Shown here piece after piece: positions 37,601-52,600 of a DNA stretch of 64,000 nucleotides. Each line of letters opens with the position of its first letter. Positions within the stretch are counted from its first letter, which is position 1. The DNA lies in assembly GCA_900618425.1 (NCBI GenBank), contig UZAN01040087.1:26178-90177 (forward strand), read 5' to 3'. Origin of the DNA: Echinostoma caproni (taxonomy: Eukaryota > Platyhelminthes > Trematoda > Plagiorchiida > Echinostomatidae). A program made the position numbers and the translations under genes. Under the pieces are notes generated by a model. The model had not been told where the DNA came from, ran no database searches, and saw only the letters and a program-made list of their open reading frames with translations.

Positions 37601-40600
37601 AGAGGCAGTGGAAGATAGTCCTTGCACAATATTGGAACTTCTATGAGGAGGATTGTATGAGGTGTGAAGGATAGACAGAGCAGTCGGCCTCATGAACGCT
37701 GTAGAGAGGGGGTACTTGAGTACGAATCGTTTCCGGTGATAGGTGATAGGTCAGGCTGTCAATATACTATCTAAATTGAAAACTAGAATTGTTCTTGAAT
37801 TTTCTGCTGATGGTTATACAGCTAAAACGAAAAGAGGAACAATATTTACGAATTGGTTTTTAATAAACATGTTCACCGTAAATTTCTCAGGAATCAGTAA
37901 TTCTCCAAGAACAAACCAGAAGTCATTGTTACTGAAAACCTATCTTCCTGTTCTACACATTTCCCGGACAACCCCGATAATTGTTCAACGCTTAACTATA
38001 TTTATAAAATAAATTATTATATTATTGCAAGCAGTGATTTATTACAAACGTACTAATGGTTTATGGTGCAACATGACAAGCTACGCCCTTTCAATACTAC
38101 TTTCATAGTAATCCCTTTCCCGGACAATTGTATAACGATTACAAACACAATGATGTATACCGCGGTGTCAAAGTTGATTATCATGGCACTGTAAGTCACC
38201 CGATTCTAACGATCACATTTCATTTAATCTCATGCAATCCAATAAGTAGAACATTTGTAGGTGGTAAAGCATATCACAATGTTTGAGAACGAGGGTTTGT
38301 GAAGTATATGGTGTTTTGGATTTATTACAACAAATACATTTGTAACTCAGAGATTAATGGTACGGTGACTGAATTAAAAGTATTCCTGCTTTGATTAGTC
38401 TCATGTGAGATGAGCGGTGGCTTTATGCTCGGGTTCTTCTGCGTTGATTTCAGTCAACATGGGGCTATCCGAAGGGTGGGCCAGTTAGACTTCCCTAACC
38501 TCGAAGCTACAATGAGTTGGCCTTCGGCAAACCATTCTTGTACTATTGTTCTCCGTCGTCTTCAATAAACTACTTTCTGACTCAGGAATTTCTTCGACAG
38601 TCATTCTACACAAATGCTGCCATCAACCTGCCTTTGACAAGCCCGTTAGTGATATTTTATTGATTTTCCCCTGCTATTTTCATTCCCCTATCTTCCATTT
38701 GTGATGACTTGCCGCCAAAATACCAAACAAGAATATAGTTCCTCTTTCTTTCTTTCTAGCTGTTTCTAACCTTTACCTGTCTGAGAGTATAATGCATTGG
38801 GTGGTACTTACCTGAATGCTTCTTCAACTTAAAGCCTATCGTGTATCCTTGAAATAATGATGTTCTGCTTTACTGTTTTCTACTTCATACACATTGAGCC
38901 ACGACTAAAGGAGAGTGCACCTAATTGGCTCCAGTTCGAAAACTTTCTTCTATACTGTATCGCAGTTATAAATTATCAGACAAGTAGATCGCTTGTTTNT
39001 TTCCACATATATATCGGAAGTTACGTGTTACGTGTTCTAAGGAAAATGAAGGATTCGGTTCTTCTTTGGTTCAATTAAGTGTAATTTCTCTTTCAAGGAA
39101 CAAATATCTCACATAAAAGCAATCACATAATGTGCATTAATACACCGTTTATGCGTTACTCTAACACTTCACATTTGCGAGCTATCCTCAGTTGAACTGG
39201 TAGATCATACACCCAGGTAGCACTCAGCACTCTTTGACAGAATTTGAATTTTTATTGGAAAGAGCATAGCATCTACCGCTACTAGTTAATAAAGTTTAAA
39301 GAAATTAACCTGTGCATTGCAATGGTTGTTGTTGAGTTCCATTTTCAAATACCCAACGCATATGGTTTGACCACAGTATTCTGTGAACATCCGTGCGATA
39401 ATATCCCGATATTACTCCATACATTCAAACGTACACTTTAATGTAATTCAGAGCAATGAAAATTAGACCACGATAAAGCTAGTTCCAAAATCCACCCACC
39501 AATTTTTGAACCCATTGTCTCTTTCTATTTCCCACAGGATGTTACGCCAGCGATGTTTCGCCGTGTCCTTCTGGGGGATCCAGAGTTGAAGAAAGCCGGA
39601 AAGAAAGTGCTCGAATCGTGAGTAGTTAAGAAACGATGTTTGTTATGATGCATATTGTTGAAAGCGTCAGGAACCTGGAGATTTAGATTACTGTAAATAC
39701 ACATTAGGACAATGAATCTATGGACCTTCCGTACGTGCAAATCAACGAGAGGAAATTCAGCGGTTATAATACATAAAGCTTCGCTTTCTCTACATCAATC
39801 AAAGAGTATAGAGTTTCACCAAGGTGAATATCTGCAATGTGACTTCGGTTCGCCAAGAGTCAACTGGGAACTCCCGGAAATGCAGAGATTACTGGTGGTG
39901 TCGGGATTCATACCACCGAAACTCCGGGTGGTCACCAAGTTAAACTGAGGACCACTTTCACCAAACAATTGAACACACACTACGGTAGCCTAGAAAAAAG
40001 GATCATGTTTTTATGCTATGACGAGTACGTTTATCACAACACCATGCGATAGTCTGTCGAGAAATTTCCAGTTTATTGTTTGTTTGGGTATAAAAGCAAA
40101 TTAGACTGGATTGATAAATTGTTTTCCTCCACTGCGGTTACGGTGTAAGGGCAACCATATTGTAAGAGAGCAAAATGAGTTTTTTTTCATCCCCGCTACG
40201 TGCTTCCCCCCTCTGGTTTCCTGAATGCGGAATTGGTTCATCAAACTGCGATTATTTCTCGATTCTCTCCTGTCATCCTTGATTAATTGTCCTCTTTGAA
40301 TCCATTATTTAGTTCGTCAATTCCCCCCCCCCCTAAGGATTAATATAGTGAGAATTATTTGGTCCTTCTATAAAACATGACAACACCGTATAAGTTCGAC
40401 TTTCTCGTGTTTACTCAAAAGTCAATTCGTGAATACAATTTATGCCATTTTTCGTCACAGTAAGTTGCAAAATATTTAGAAATACTTCACCTATTTGCCA
40501 GTAACTCGTCAAAAAATGTTCCGGTTGGATCCATTTGTTCAAATTGCGTTTCCAAAACCTGGCTTCTCTAAGGGGTAAAACAGTATCAGTGGAGATCCTC

Positions 40601-43600
40601 AAGTTTTGTACTGCAATTATTCCAGACAATAACCTTTCACTCAACAAAAGCTGTCCTCGTATGTTCTCTGCCATATCGTTGGGGACTTTCGGACCTCGGT
40701 CATCCTCAGCCTGGTTTATTCTGTCTGTCGGGCGGTTTAGTTGAGTACGGCTGTTTGCACATGCTACAGCTGGTTGGAGTAGAATCAAGATCTGGCAAAC
40801 TCAGTAATTGCAACGAGGTATAACATACACTAAAGTATCCGATAGTATAGTGGTTCAGAGATGCTACCTCTACTATGCACCATATGAAATGAATAGGTGA
40901 ATCACTTCAAACGCCCCGTCGATAAATGAGTGACTGGGCCTCACTGGAAATCCAAAATCGACTCATCCGGTTAGTCTTCGGCAACAAATCCAGAGAAGTT
41001 TTCGTATCAACATGAATTGACATATTATGTGGAACTTGCTATCTGATGTTAGTACTTGGTTGATGAGATAATCCCTTTTAGTTTTGCATCGATTGGAGAT
41101 AGGCAACGTGCACAAGCTGACATCCTGGGCTAAACCGGATCACTGAATAGCTGAATAATCACCATGATTTCGTTCCTCAAATCGAAAGAGGAAAATGTGC
41201 AATATTGATTTGAACTGATAAAGGTGAAACAATGCCTGCCTTTTAGAGATTCTGCTGTCAGGTAGATGTTTAATTTGCGACACGATTTACTCGTTTGAAT
41301 AGCATTCACACGGTATAAACAAAACCCGAGCGTCAACAGGTGAAATTTACTCTCATAAAATACGTGGAACAAAGCAGTTTCAAAATTAATATTTAAGTTT
41401 ATGGAAACAGTGCAACTGCGCAATTATTGATAATTTATCCCGGGGTATGCATCGTCTTTCAGTTGGGTGTACACTGCGCACCGAAAAAGCTGGCTTCCGT
41501 CTATATATTTCAACGCTAGTTCATATCTACCATTCATAACATAATGCAGTAATTTACCACAAATTGCGTTCCTAATGTGTCCATTTATACCTTATTACCA
41601 ACACAACTAAATTATATCCTAGCGACCGTGATCGAAATGTCAGGCTGATAGGCAACACATTAATCCTGAGGTCATGTTCTGAAACAGTGCCACTGATATT
41701 TTACGTTACATGTTTCTGTTTATCGTATGCGAGCCGTTTGATTGATGACCTCCTTCGCTTATACACTTCGCTTTTACAGTGACATGTACATCAGAAAGGA
41801 ATCAAAAGGATGTGATCATAGTGTATAAGTAATTCTCTCAATACGACTGGCAGATTGGTTTTATTTAGCATTTTATTTCAGTTACAGTTCAACGACAATC
41901 GTTTACAAATAAAACTCATAATTCTGGTGCTTTCGACACAAATTAATATTCGGTGTTCTCGATTTCACGCGGTTTTGTCTCTCTATTTCAGTGGACCTGG
42001 TGACAATGTGTTCATCTTCTTCACCGATCACGGTGCTCCGAATCTAATTGGATTTCCTAACGGAGAGGTAAGTTGCTTCGAGATCCCATTTGGGTAAATA
42101 TATACTCAAAAAGTTAATTTAATCAAATGTTTAATTTGAATGGTTGATGCGGACATAATATTCATTCGGCAACTGTCATTTCACGCGTGGTATATTTCTT
42201 TGGTACCCTTACACTGTGAAAATCGTGGGTGGCCTGATGGAGAAATTTCTTTTGAATGTGAATGTCACTAAATTTGTCATTTAGAGAACTGGTTACTTGG
42301 AGGGTACTAGATGTTTCAATGATTCCATGGAGGCCACTGCGAAATGCAATGTATCCTGCAAGCAGTACTGTACCTAGATGTAAATCTGAACAACAATCAG
42401 GCGTATATCAATCGAAGAGGGAGCAATAGTGGAATGGAATATGTCACGATTTGGCTGTTCGAAGGAACAGACGGGCATGCACATGCAGATGTACAAGTTA
42501 AGTCGTCAAGGTACATTGTTGGATGTACAGCATGTGCGGCTGATTGAGGTCAAAAGAACCTCCATCCCGCTCGGAAATGATGCTGAGATAAAATGGAATA
42601 ATACTGACAGAGCTGATAATGGCAATAGAATAATTCATGTGAGTAACGGAGGATTTGATTCAATTTTAATGTAGAAATTTGTCGTGTATATGACAAATCA
42701 AAAGTGAATTGAAACCTACGAAGCACTGGACAGTTGTTTTGAAATGGCTGGGTCTCATCAGCAGTGCGAATCCATGGACCCAACTGGGGATCGAACCCTG
42801 GACCTCATGGGCAGAACTAGGATAACTCGACATTTGCCTTCAATTGCAGGTTGATTTAAGCGTTACTTCCTTGTATTGAATATTTATTGATAGCATTTTC
42901 AAGAGGAAGTAAGCAGCAAATCAAATGTCTGCCAGAAATGGGGCAAATTAAGCGCTTATGGCGTGATTCGTCCTCCGCGGCGATAATTTGGTGACATTCA
43001 TTGCTTGACCAACACCACCCAGCAATTCCCTGCATCCTGATCTGTGGATTGCTAATACTGAACAGCACATTGCTGAAACCAACAGAATTTGATACATAAT
43101 CACTCTTGACCTCATTCACCTGACATCATTATCCAATATATGCAATTTGTCAGCTTATCTTATTCAAAAAGGGTTGAATAACCGTAAATTATTTTGATCT
43201 CAGCCCTGTATTCGGTTTTGGCAGTGTTCAATTACGTTTTGGTGATAGTTGGATGGAACAAATATGGTTCGACAAGTCATACAAGGAGTGACAAATTAGG
43301 GAGACCAGCTTCAGGTAATAACCGAGACTCACATGAACCATTGGTCGAATCAGCTTCTTTTTGACGGTTAGGGTAAGCGTGACGCAAAAACATATGGGCT
43401 TTCTTGGGCTGTAATATTAACCGTGGGCAAAAGATAACCAAGAGTGAACAATGTAAGTTCTGGACTACGAGTAGAAAAACTCATGAAAAGGAAAATCCGT
43501 TAAATAGATTGCATGAAACGAATTGGCTGAGAACCAAGAGATCAGCCCAATTGATATCGAGGTAAACTGAGCAAGGAGGCCACTTTGTGAATAATGGCGC

Positions 43601-46600
43601 TTGTTCAGTTCAGTTCAGTTGCACAGGACAGGCTCTTGCCAATCGAGCGTCCAGTTCGTTGTGTTGTCGGCGGATGGGAGTAGCTTGCAACCCTGCGTAC
43701 GGTTGTGTAGAAACATATTCTACTATGAGAGCTAGCATGTTTGTTTTTGAACGCTTCCATGTTGTCCTTCCCAATTAGCAGGCTAGTTGGGAAGAACAGA
43801 ATTTTTCAAGGTATAGCTTGTTGCTGTTGCTGTGTACAAAATCAGGACGTGAAGGTTATGCGTGTGTGCTCTGAATTCGAAATCTGTGTGCAAATCATCC
43901 TAATAAATTGAATACAATAGGTACCAAGAAAGATTTATCCTGTCTCAAATTTTAATGTGAAAAATGCTCGTTTTTAGCTCTACGCCAGACAACTCCAAGA
44001 CATATTTACGAACATGAACAAGAAAAAAGGTTACAACAGTCTGGTTATGTATGTCGAAGCATGCTACGCTGGATCTATGTTTGAAAATCTTCTGCCCACG
44101 AATATGCGAAGTAAGTTACTGCCCCATCCCTGATCAAAAATGTTTCACTTCAAAGGACAGCGTTATGCCGACTATACTTGAGGTGATAATTTCGGATTTA
44201 GGCATTTCAAAGGCATCGTCAAAACCCTAATGAATAATAACAAAGAGCAATTATGCAACGAAGTCCAAATGCAATCGGATACATGAATATTTGAGCTACA
44301 GAAATTGTGCAGGCATGATGATGATGAAAATAATGTGATAATATCCCAATCAAATCGCAACGAATGCAGACTTACATTATGCATCTGTGTTTGCATCCCT
44401 AACTAGATTACAGATTAATTGAACCCCTAATAATGATCTTCTATTTTATCTCCAGTACGGAAAGAGAGGTTAAGGTTATAGATTTTTTAAATTAAATTGC
44501 CTCTAATGTCCGGAATTTACGAATGCCTCGACCGGTGTGTCCATTTCTTTGTCCCATCGCTAATCATAAAGAGCACAATTATACAAGGGAATGCTATTGG
44601 GTACAATGAATGCGTACTACTGAATGTTAATTATGCGAAACTTGTAATGCTTAATAAATTCGAGTCGAAACGTGCATGGCGAAGGCTCCTTCCTGGCTAA
44701 AAAAGCCAAAAGGTCAAAAATCGGGGTTCCTTCTCCTCATAGTCACAGCGTTGGTGACGCCTCAATAATTATTTAATTTGAGCGGCAGTGGTGTTCAATG
44801 GACATCTTGGACTGAACAAGTGTCCTGAGTTTTGTAAGTCTTCCGTTATACCGCATGGACCACAGTTGACATATTTCGCTGTTCTGAATATCATACGTCA
44901 CTCAGATGCAACAAACGTGGATTTTCTCAACCTGGATTTTCACGCGTGCTTCATTAAGTCAGACAATCAAAGTAGTTTCAAATTACCCCTTTTCATCGGA
45001 GTACCTGGAAATGTAATTTTATGAATAAAAGCAAAATAATCCCCTATTCCGAAACGATCATGTCGATATTCGTTCCATCGATTCTTGATCACTATCTTTT
45101 GACCCTCACAGTTAATTCGCGTATACATTTTTGTATTCAAATCATTACTACTCATAAGTAGCAACTTGAAATGTGATTTACTTATATTCACAACTCTACG
45201 AACTTGTAGTTCATGCACGCTGCTCAGTATATCTAATCCACCATGAAATCGGGAGGTAGTTTCACTGTTGTTCAAGCGTGTTAGAATTGTATGTGCTCGC
45301 CATTCAATCTAGGATTAGGACCCTGGACTCCTAGTGCAAGTAACGTGTGTATCAATATTGTCTTAAATAGATGGCAGTGGGTCGACTGGAATGACGAATT
45401 TCAGATTGAACATACGTTGTCTTCCATTGCATTCAGATAATGTATTTCATCCCACCATTGAGAAGTCCTCGTTCGGGGTGGTGACCGGATGCTGAAAATG
45501 AAACACAGGTGAAACTCAAATGGAATCTTGTCATATGCAACGCAAATGAAGTATGAACTGAAATACTTGCAAGCACCTTAAAGCTATATTGACTGGATTA
45601 CGTCAAATTAATACTGCGAATCCATCGACCTATATGAGGTTCGAACCCAGGAAGTCAGACGAAGAAAAATAACTATGTTAGCTACGTGTCCATTGGGTAA
45701 CTGACCAGATATTTTTTAGTTCGGCCTTAACACAATATGGTACAACCCATCATTCTAAGCTTGTGGTAGGTGTCACTGTTTGCCCAACTCAGTACTAGCC
45801 TGTAGGGTAATGGGTTGGTTGGAAACAATTCGAAAATGATGATATGAAATGTGAGTCTGAGAAGAACATTAGGTACGCATTTAGTTGATATTATATATTC
45901 ATAGTTTTAGATAAGGAAAAACACTCAAATATCGGTGATAAAAACGGTAGGATTTACTTATCCATTTTAAAGCATATTTGAACATGGAATTCTGAAAAAC
46001 CAAGGTTGAATGTTACACAAATTAGAAATTGATGATAAGCTGACAAAAGAATTAATATGCCCCTATATCAATTTAGACTGATCATTTACTACGCGAACGG
46101 TATCTTCATTTTAGAATGAAGAACTTCCGAATAAACACACCGAAACCAGGAGAAGAGGCTGCAACCTTACTCAGTGAATATAACCCCATTTGTCCCTTCA
46201 GGATGTAAAGTGGTTTGATTGTAACATATCCAGCTTGCACAAGCAGTTGTAACATCGGCGTGGACTTCACGCGGAGTTAAGCTCACAACCGACAGTATTG
46301 CTGTCGGGGCAATTTAATCCGAAAATGGAATATGAGCAGTGCTAAGTTCATTTAATTTATCCTTATCGGTGGGCTGTGTATCACTATTCATTAATAATCT
46401 CCTTAAATGGAGGAGTTATTATTTCCACGAACTTTGTTTGTTTCGGTCAGTGTTCAACTCAATGTAGTCAGGAACGAATTACACCGATAATCACTGTTGT
46501 GGCAGATTGGAAGCTTAACCTAAGCATCTGGCTTCTAAAATGATTTTTAGACCCACCCCAGCATGATTATCAAGCACTGCGTGTAATGAAACTCTCCCGC

Positions 46601-49600
46601 AATGCCATAATACGGCTTCGATAAAGTCATTGGGTGATTCCAAACATCTGGTCATCCTCCCCCGTTAAACAAACTTGAAGAAGTACTGTTTATGCATCAC
46701 CAATATATTATATTATATTATTTATAATACGAACACTTTACAGCCCCAGGAGTCCTTGTCATAAAATGTCATCGGTTTATTCACAACCGTTTCCAAATGA
46801 ATGGTTACTAATTATTTGGGGTATGATTAAATTTAGCTATTTAGTTTCTATTGCATTTATTCATGGAAACACAATTATTGAGTGCAAGCATATTATTCAT
46901 GACGGATAGCCAATGACGAAGCTTATCGGGCGCACATTCATCTTTCTTTCAGTATTTGTCACAACCGCAGCAAACGCACACGAATCGAGCTGGGCCAGCT
47001 TTTGTGATGATCCGAAAGTAGGCACTTGCTTGGCGGACGCGTACTCTTACACCTGGATGTCAGACTCTGAACACGTAAGCTACTAGTGTGATTTGCTCAT
47101 TATTGAAGAAACATTCCGCCGTTGTGGAACCATCTCCCTGGACTAGTGGGCCAATTTCATCTTTGGGCGTGTAAGTTTCAAAAATGTCGCATCAAGATAG
47201 GATTGGTTTGTACACGGCATCAGATGACGAAATTAATGTGGGGTCCACTTATGGTAGACTAGGATATAGAATCCCAGTTTCGTTGGCTTGCTACATTTGT
47301 AAAGAACCAGTTCGTTTTATACACACCAATGCGTGTCAGTAGTATGCCTAGTTGTAATTAATAAAAATGGTTAAATATGGACCTCCAAGCACGAGAATGA
47401 TCTTTAAAAAAACGTGGATTATCAATTCATGTTTTGACTGGCTGAACATTTCATACCTTTTTCAGACGGGGCATGATTGGTTTGGACTGTGATGTGATGC
47501 ATGAAAATCTAAGGTGACCTAAAAGTATTATTTCTTCGGCGCTTGGTGTTCTGCTTGCGAGTGTACATGAGGGCTGCAGCAGATATTCTTATGGTTGGTG
47601 AGATAGAACTCATTATTGGTGGGCAACTCTATCGTTCAATTTCACTGATTGCAAAAGAATCCTGGGGAATAGTGCACCAGTTTCCTTGACTTGTGGGGGT
47701 AACAACTGGAAAACAGTCTGAAAACGCTGGCTATTTTGATGACGAAATTAGTGGTCTAATGGACAATGGCTTTGTTCAGCGATGAGCTGTCCGCGTTCCC
47801 AAGTCAGCTTGTTCTAATTGCCGACATTGTCACCGGACTTCGAGTGAGGGACAATATGCTCACACCCGAAAGACAGATCACACGCAAAAATCAATCAATG
47901 GTCACTAACATTTTAGTTCCCCGATCAGCTGCTAGTACTGACTCAAGGACTGTTTCAATAGCTGCTCAATGGATAACACATATGCACTACTCTCGATCCA
48001 GAAGATCAGGGCAATAGTTCCATTCAGACGATTCTGGACAAAACGAGGTGGGAAAATATGAACGCACGTTGAGCGGTCCCAGTTGTATACAGACAGTCAG
48101 CTATACAAAATTAAAATTGCGACAACAGATGAGAACAAAATCATAAAATTTTGAAAACCCTAGCGTCATTTTAGGAGAATGGATAATATTCATTTTGCTC
48201 TCTCGAATTCAATTACAAAGGTTTCAATTTATCGTGATATTCCATTTGCATTTAGCATGATTTGAAATCCTGGACTTTGTCTAACCAATTCCAATTCGTG
48301 AAAAATCATGTACAAAGTAGCCACGTCATGGAATACGGGGATATGGTAAGTTGAATTTCATTATACGTTGATTACTATTACACCATCCTCATCCATGTGC
48401 AAAAGATGTTGGTTATGCACGTGAGGATAAAATGACTCGTGTGGGGAAGGAAACCGAAGATAGCGATTTTATTGAAATATAGACGATTGAAAAGACGATA
48501 GAAGCTCTCATGAGCTTGATCCACAAGATCATGAAAGGAAACAAAAAGCTGTTTATTCTCTGTTCTGAACACAAACATTCATGGTTGCCCTGATTGGTAA
48601 CAAAAAGAGAAATGAAAGAGCGATGATCCCATTGCGAAGTCCGTACACCGATCGCAACTGAGGCTACTGGTTTTAAGAAAAACTCCACAGAAGATTGTAG
48701 AATACTTGGTCGGCAGTTATTCTGAACATGGTTACAACTTTGCCGACTGGATTTCAGTCGTACTTCGTTCTGAGTAAGAATCGTAAAAAAGTGGAAAATC
48801 GATGAGCTCAGAAAATGGCAAACTTTTTCTGGAAGCGGAAATGCTGTTTGACTAAACTAAGGAACCGTGGAGCGCAACTAAAACATTTTAAGTTGTGAAG
48901 TGAGTTGAATGGCAGCTTGAATGCAGAATATGAGCACACAGCTTGGGTTTGTGAGATCGATAGTACACATACCGTGACCAAAGTTTTGCATCCCTTAAAG
49001 TTTTAGAATAACTCTCATCCCACACACACGATCTTTACCAATTTTAGGATATTGACGGAAAACGAAAGAAAAGCGGAAATACACAATTTCATCATATTAT
49101 CCTTTATTGCAAAATAAATCTCGAAAAAATGGAGTTTTCATCGCTGCACACGCATTGCACCTATCTCTAATTTCCCACTGTCTCGAAAAAACAATGCACC
49201 CCTGGGCATACTCTCTTTAGCATTTTAAATCCTGTCCGTATCTATTTTATTCCGCTCTCGGGTGCACACCATTCCGAAAAAACTAACCCGTGGACTGCAA
49301 ACAACCGATTTGGTTTAAAGACGGATGCGACATCTCGAGCTTGTACTTCGTCGTGGCAACTGACAAACGTGAGGAACAGACCAGTGTAAGCTACGGTCGT
49401 TTGAAACCCTTGTGATATCGGCCATTTTCTCACGTCATTCTGAATGACTTTGAAGGAACAGAGACATTCGAGAGGGTCACTTCGCAANNNNNNNNNNNNN
49501 NNNNNNNNNNNNNNNNNNNNNNNNNNNNNNNNNNNNNNNNNNNNNNNNNNNNNNNNNNNNNNNNNNNNNNNNNNNNNNNNNNNNNNNNNNNNNNNNNNNN

Positions 49601-52600
49601 NNNNNNNNNNNNNNNNNNNNNNNNNNNNNNNNNNNNNNNNNNNNNNNNNNNNNNNNNNNNNNNNNNNNNNNNNNNNNNNNNNNNNNNNNNNNNNNNNNNN
49701 NNNNNNNNNNNNNNNNNNNNNNNNNNNNNNNNNNNNNNNNNNNNNNNNNNNNNNNNNNNNNNNNNNNNNNNNNNNNNNNNNNNNNNNNNNNNNNNNNNNN
49801 NNNNNNNNNNNNNNNNNNNNNNNNNNNNNNNNNNNNNNNNNNNNNNNNNNNNNNNNNNNNNNNNNNNNNNNNNNNNNNNNNNNNNNNNNNNNNNNNNNNN
49901 NNNNNNNNNNNNNNNNNNNNNNNNNNNNNNNNNNNNNNNNNNNNNNNNNNNNNNNNNNNNNNNNNNNNNNNNNNNNNNNNNNNNNNNNNNNNNNNNNNNN
50001 NNNNNNNNNNNNNNNNNNNNNNNNNNNNNNNNNNNNNNNNNNNNNNNNNNNNNNTATTTATTGAGGGCTAAAATTCATAATACATAGAAAAGTGAATGAA
50101 GTTTTGTCTACTTTACCCACCGAAAATAGATGTTTTCCATATGGATCCGACTTGCAAACCCTATGCCAGAATAACCTACGGGAAGCAAAGCGGCACTTCT
50201 GCTAGCAGATTAACGAATAAAACTGCGTGATCGTGTGGTGTGTTCTATCATGCAACGACCCAACCGAATTCTCCACAGCGCGTAGGGTGCAGGAATCTAG
50301 AGCATATATTCGTACTGTCGAGATGCAGCTTAGAGCCGCAACGGTATCGAATAGAGATCCTGAAGTAATGTTCCATCATACTCATGCCATAGTTCATACA
50401 TGGTATTNCAGAATGCTGGTAATTATTTCGCGGAATCAAAACAAAAGTGTGATCTGCTTGCAGCCCAGATTTTAACTCGATCATAAACATTTGGGTTATT
50501 CTTACCCAAAAAGAATTTTACATCCGAGATCCCGAATAGGTTGCATCTCTGATTAGGGGATGAAATAATATATACTCGGACATGTTATAGAGAGTATGCG
50601 GAGAGGTGCTTAGACGTTTTGAGACGGGATGACTAATGCACTCGTTACTAAACTGTTTTCAGTGGGCAAGTTTCAGAAGGGTATTATACTTGTGTCGTGA
50701 TGAAAAAACTATTTTTCGAGATATATTTTATGGTAAAAGATTATTCGATGGAATTTATTATTTCGGCTTTTCTTTCGTTTGCCTTTAGTACTCTAAAATA
50801 TTGTGAAGTTTGTGCATAGGAAAGCAGAGATAATTAAAAAAAAATTCTAGGGGTTGCAATATTTTAATTTCTAAGTTTATTTCTCACAACAAAAACCTCG
50901 GAAGTTAGTTCCCCATGCAAACAAGGAACTAGTCTAAATTGAGTAAGACACACGCAGATAATCGCTAATGGGTGACAGTTTGATTCAGAATGCATGCCAA
51001 ATGGAATGATAAAGTGGACACCTGAGAGCAATGTCACGGGCATAAGGATAGATAGAATTAGTCTATCATCATCAAAACTCGTGACGTTAAAAAAATAAAA
51101 TGCATAAGACAGTACGGAGAGCCGTAAGATGCCTTCTTTTTGGCACAATATCGAGAATTTTTTAACGAAATGTCGTTACGTTTTCCTCGTTATTGTTTGA
51201 AATGTGAACTTTTCAATTGTTCACTTCAGCATGGGCAGCGCAAAATGTTCACTCTAGCATAAAGCCATATGGTAGTTTCACAACACTTGGTTACCGCTTT
51301 AAGCATTTTATAACTAATTATACAAGCCATCCAAGTTACCTCCCTTGATTGGTTGCTTGATGTTCACCCTGGATTTCTAGAAATTGTCCAATACTGCTGT
51401 TGCCGCGTTTCAAGCTGGAGATAGGCGTCCGCTTCTCAGTAATAAACGGAACACTGCAGTAAGTAATGCTAGCAACTTGTCCTATACAACAAAAACAATG
51501 ATATTCCTTGTGAGTTTGTTATATCGTAGTGCTTTGACGTTATCATAAAAATTCCACTCAACAATAACAAGAAAAACAATTGTCTGGTATTTCCCTGGCT
51601 ACACACTTTGAGAGAAGTGCTTAAATGACGCACTCCAATCGATGCTCAAAATGGGCAAAAGGTTGAAAATAACAAATGAATGGAAACGCCATAAATTACA
51701 TGGTTATAACCTAATTTTAGGATGTTGAAACATACGTCGAGAAAAGCCACCAAAATAGCCATGACACCGTACTCGATTGGAGAGATCGTGGTAGCTTGAG
51801 CTTGACTCCGACCAAGGTTGTTTAATCAAATGGAATCCATCTAGATGTATCCAACAGTCAAAATATCTAATAACCCATTTTGTCAGTTACATAATTTTTT
51901 ATTTACTGTCGGATTCCTAGATATTCTTTACCGTGTGTTTCAAAATCTCCACTGGGATTCTGGTGTGTGTATTTCGCACACAGTGTCTGGTAGTGGGAAA
52001 TATTTATCATTTCTTGTCAGCTATGCTCTAGCAAACGCTTCTCTCCAATTGCTGATTGTAGAAGCAATGATGTGCGATGAAACTGGACAAACCAGCGCGA
52101 TAAAGTTAGATCGTGTTGTATACCTTGAATAACTAGAGGCATCAAGCTAAAAGTTTAGGATCATATGGCGTGTACTTTGGGTATAATTTTCGCGTGTTTC
52201 GATGTGACACACCGTTTCCGCGTTGCTTGAAATCTCGCCGTTACCAACCAAAAATCATAAGGAACGTTATTACATGCAAATATGACAGGTTTTATTACGT
52301 CAACGGAAACCCACCATAGAATTAGATATAGTGCTGCTGTTTCATCTCGGCGCCTTCGCACATACTACAGCCTGTGTATCAATCGAATTGTGATGGCTGG
52401 ACGTAAAATCAACAATTAGACAGTGAAGCGTGTCCAATCGGGTGGATACAAGACATTGCAATGTAAGAACACAAGTCTGAAGGCGAACAATTGTTTTCGA
52501 ATGATTTATAATCGTGCCTGTACAGATCATATGAAACAATGCAATGTTTTCCACATATTTGGCTATCGACTGTGAAGCTCAGAGGATAATAGTTTGATTT

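Noticed and set aside
40411..40788. 125-codon open frame on the minus strand
   Set aside because: No motif recognised and an overlapping 69-codon frame on the other strand; likely chance or an old repeat inside legumain intron 4.
46230..46320. 5S rRNA or snRNA-like segment (GGAGTTAAGCTCAC with a nearby hairpin)
   Set aside because: Only a short resemblance to a 5S internal box; the remaining fold and promoter elements are missing.
47766..48017. Possible extra legumain exon or gene between exons 7 and 8
   Set aside because: The 83-codon frame has no legumain similarity, and exons 7 and 8 join in phase 0 without it.
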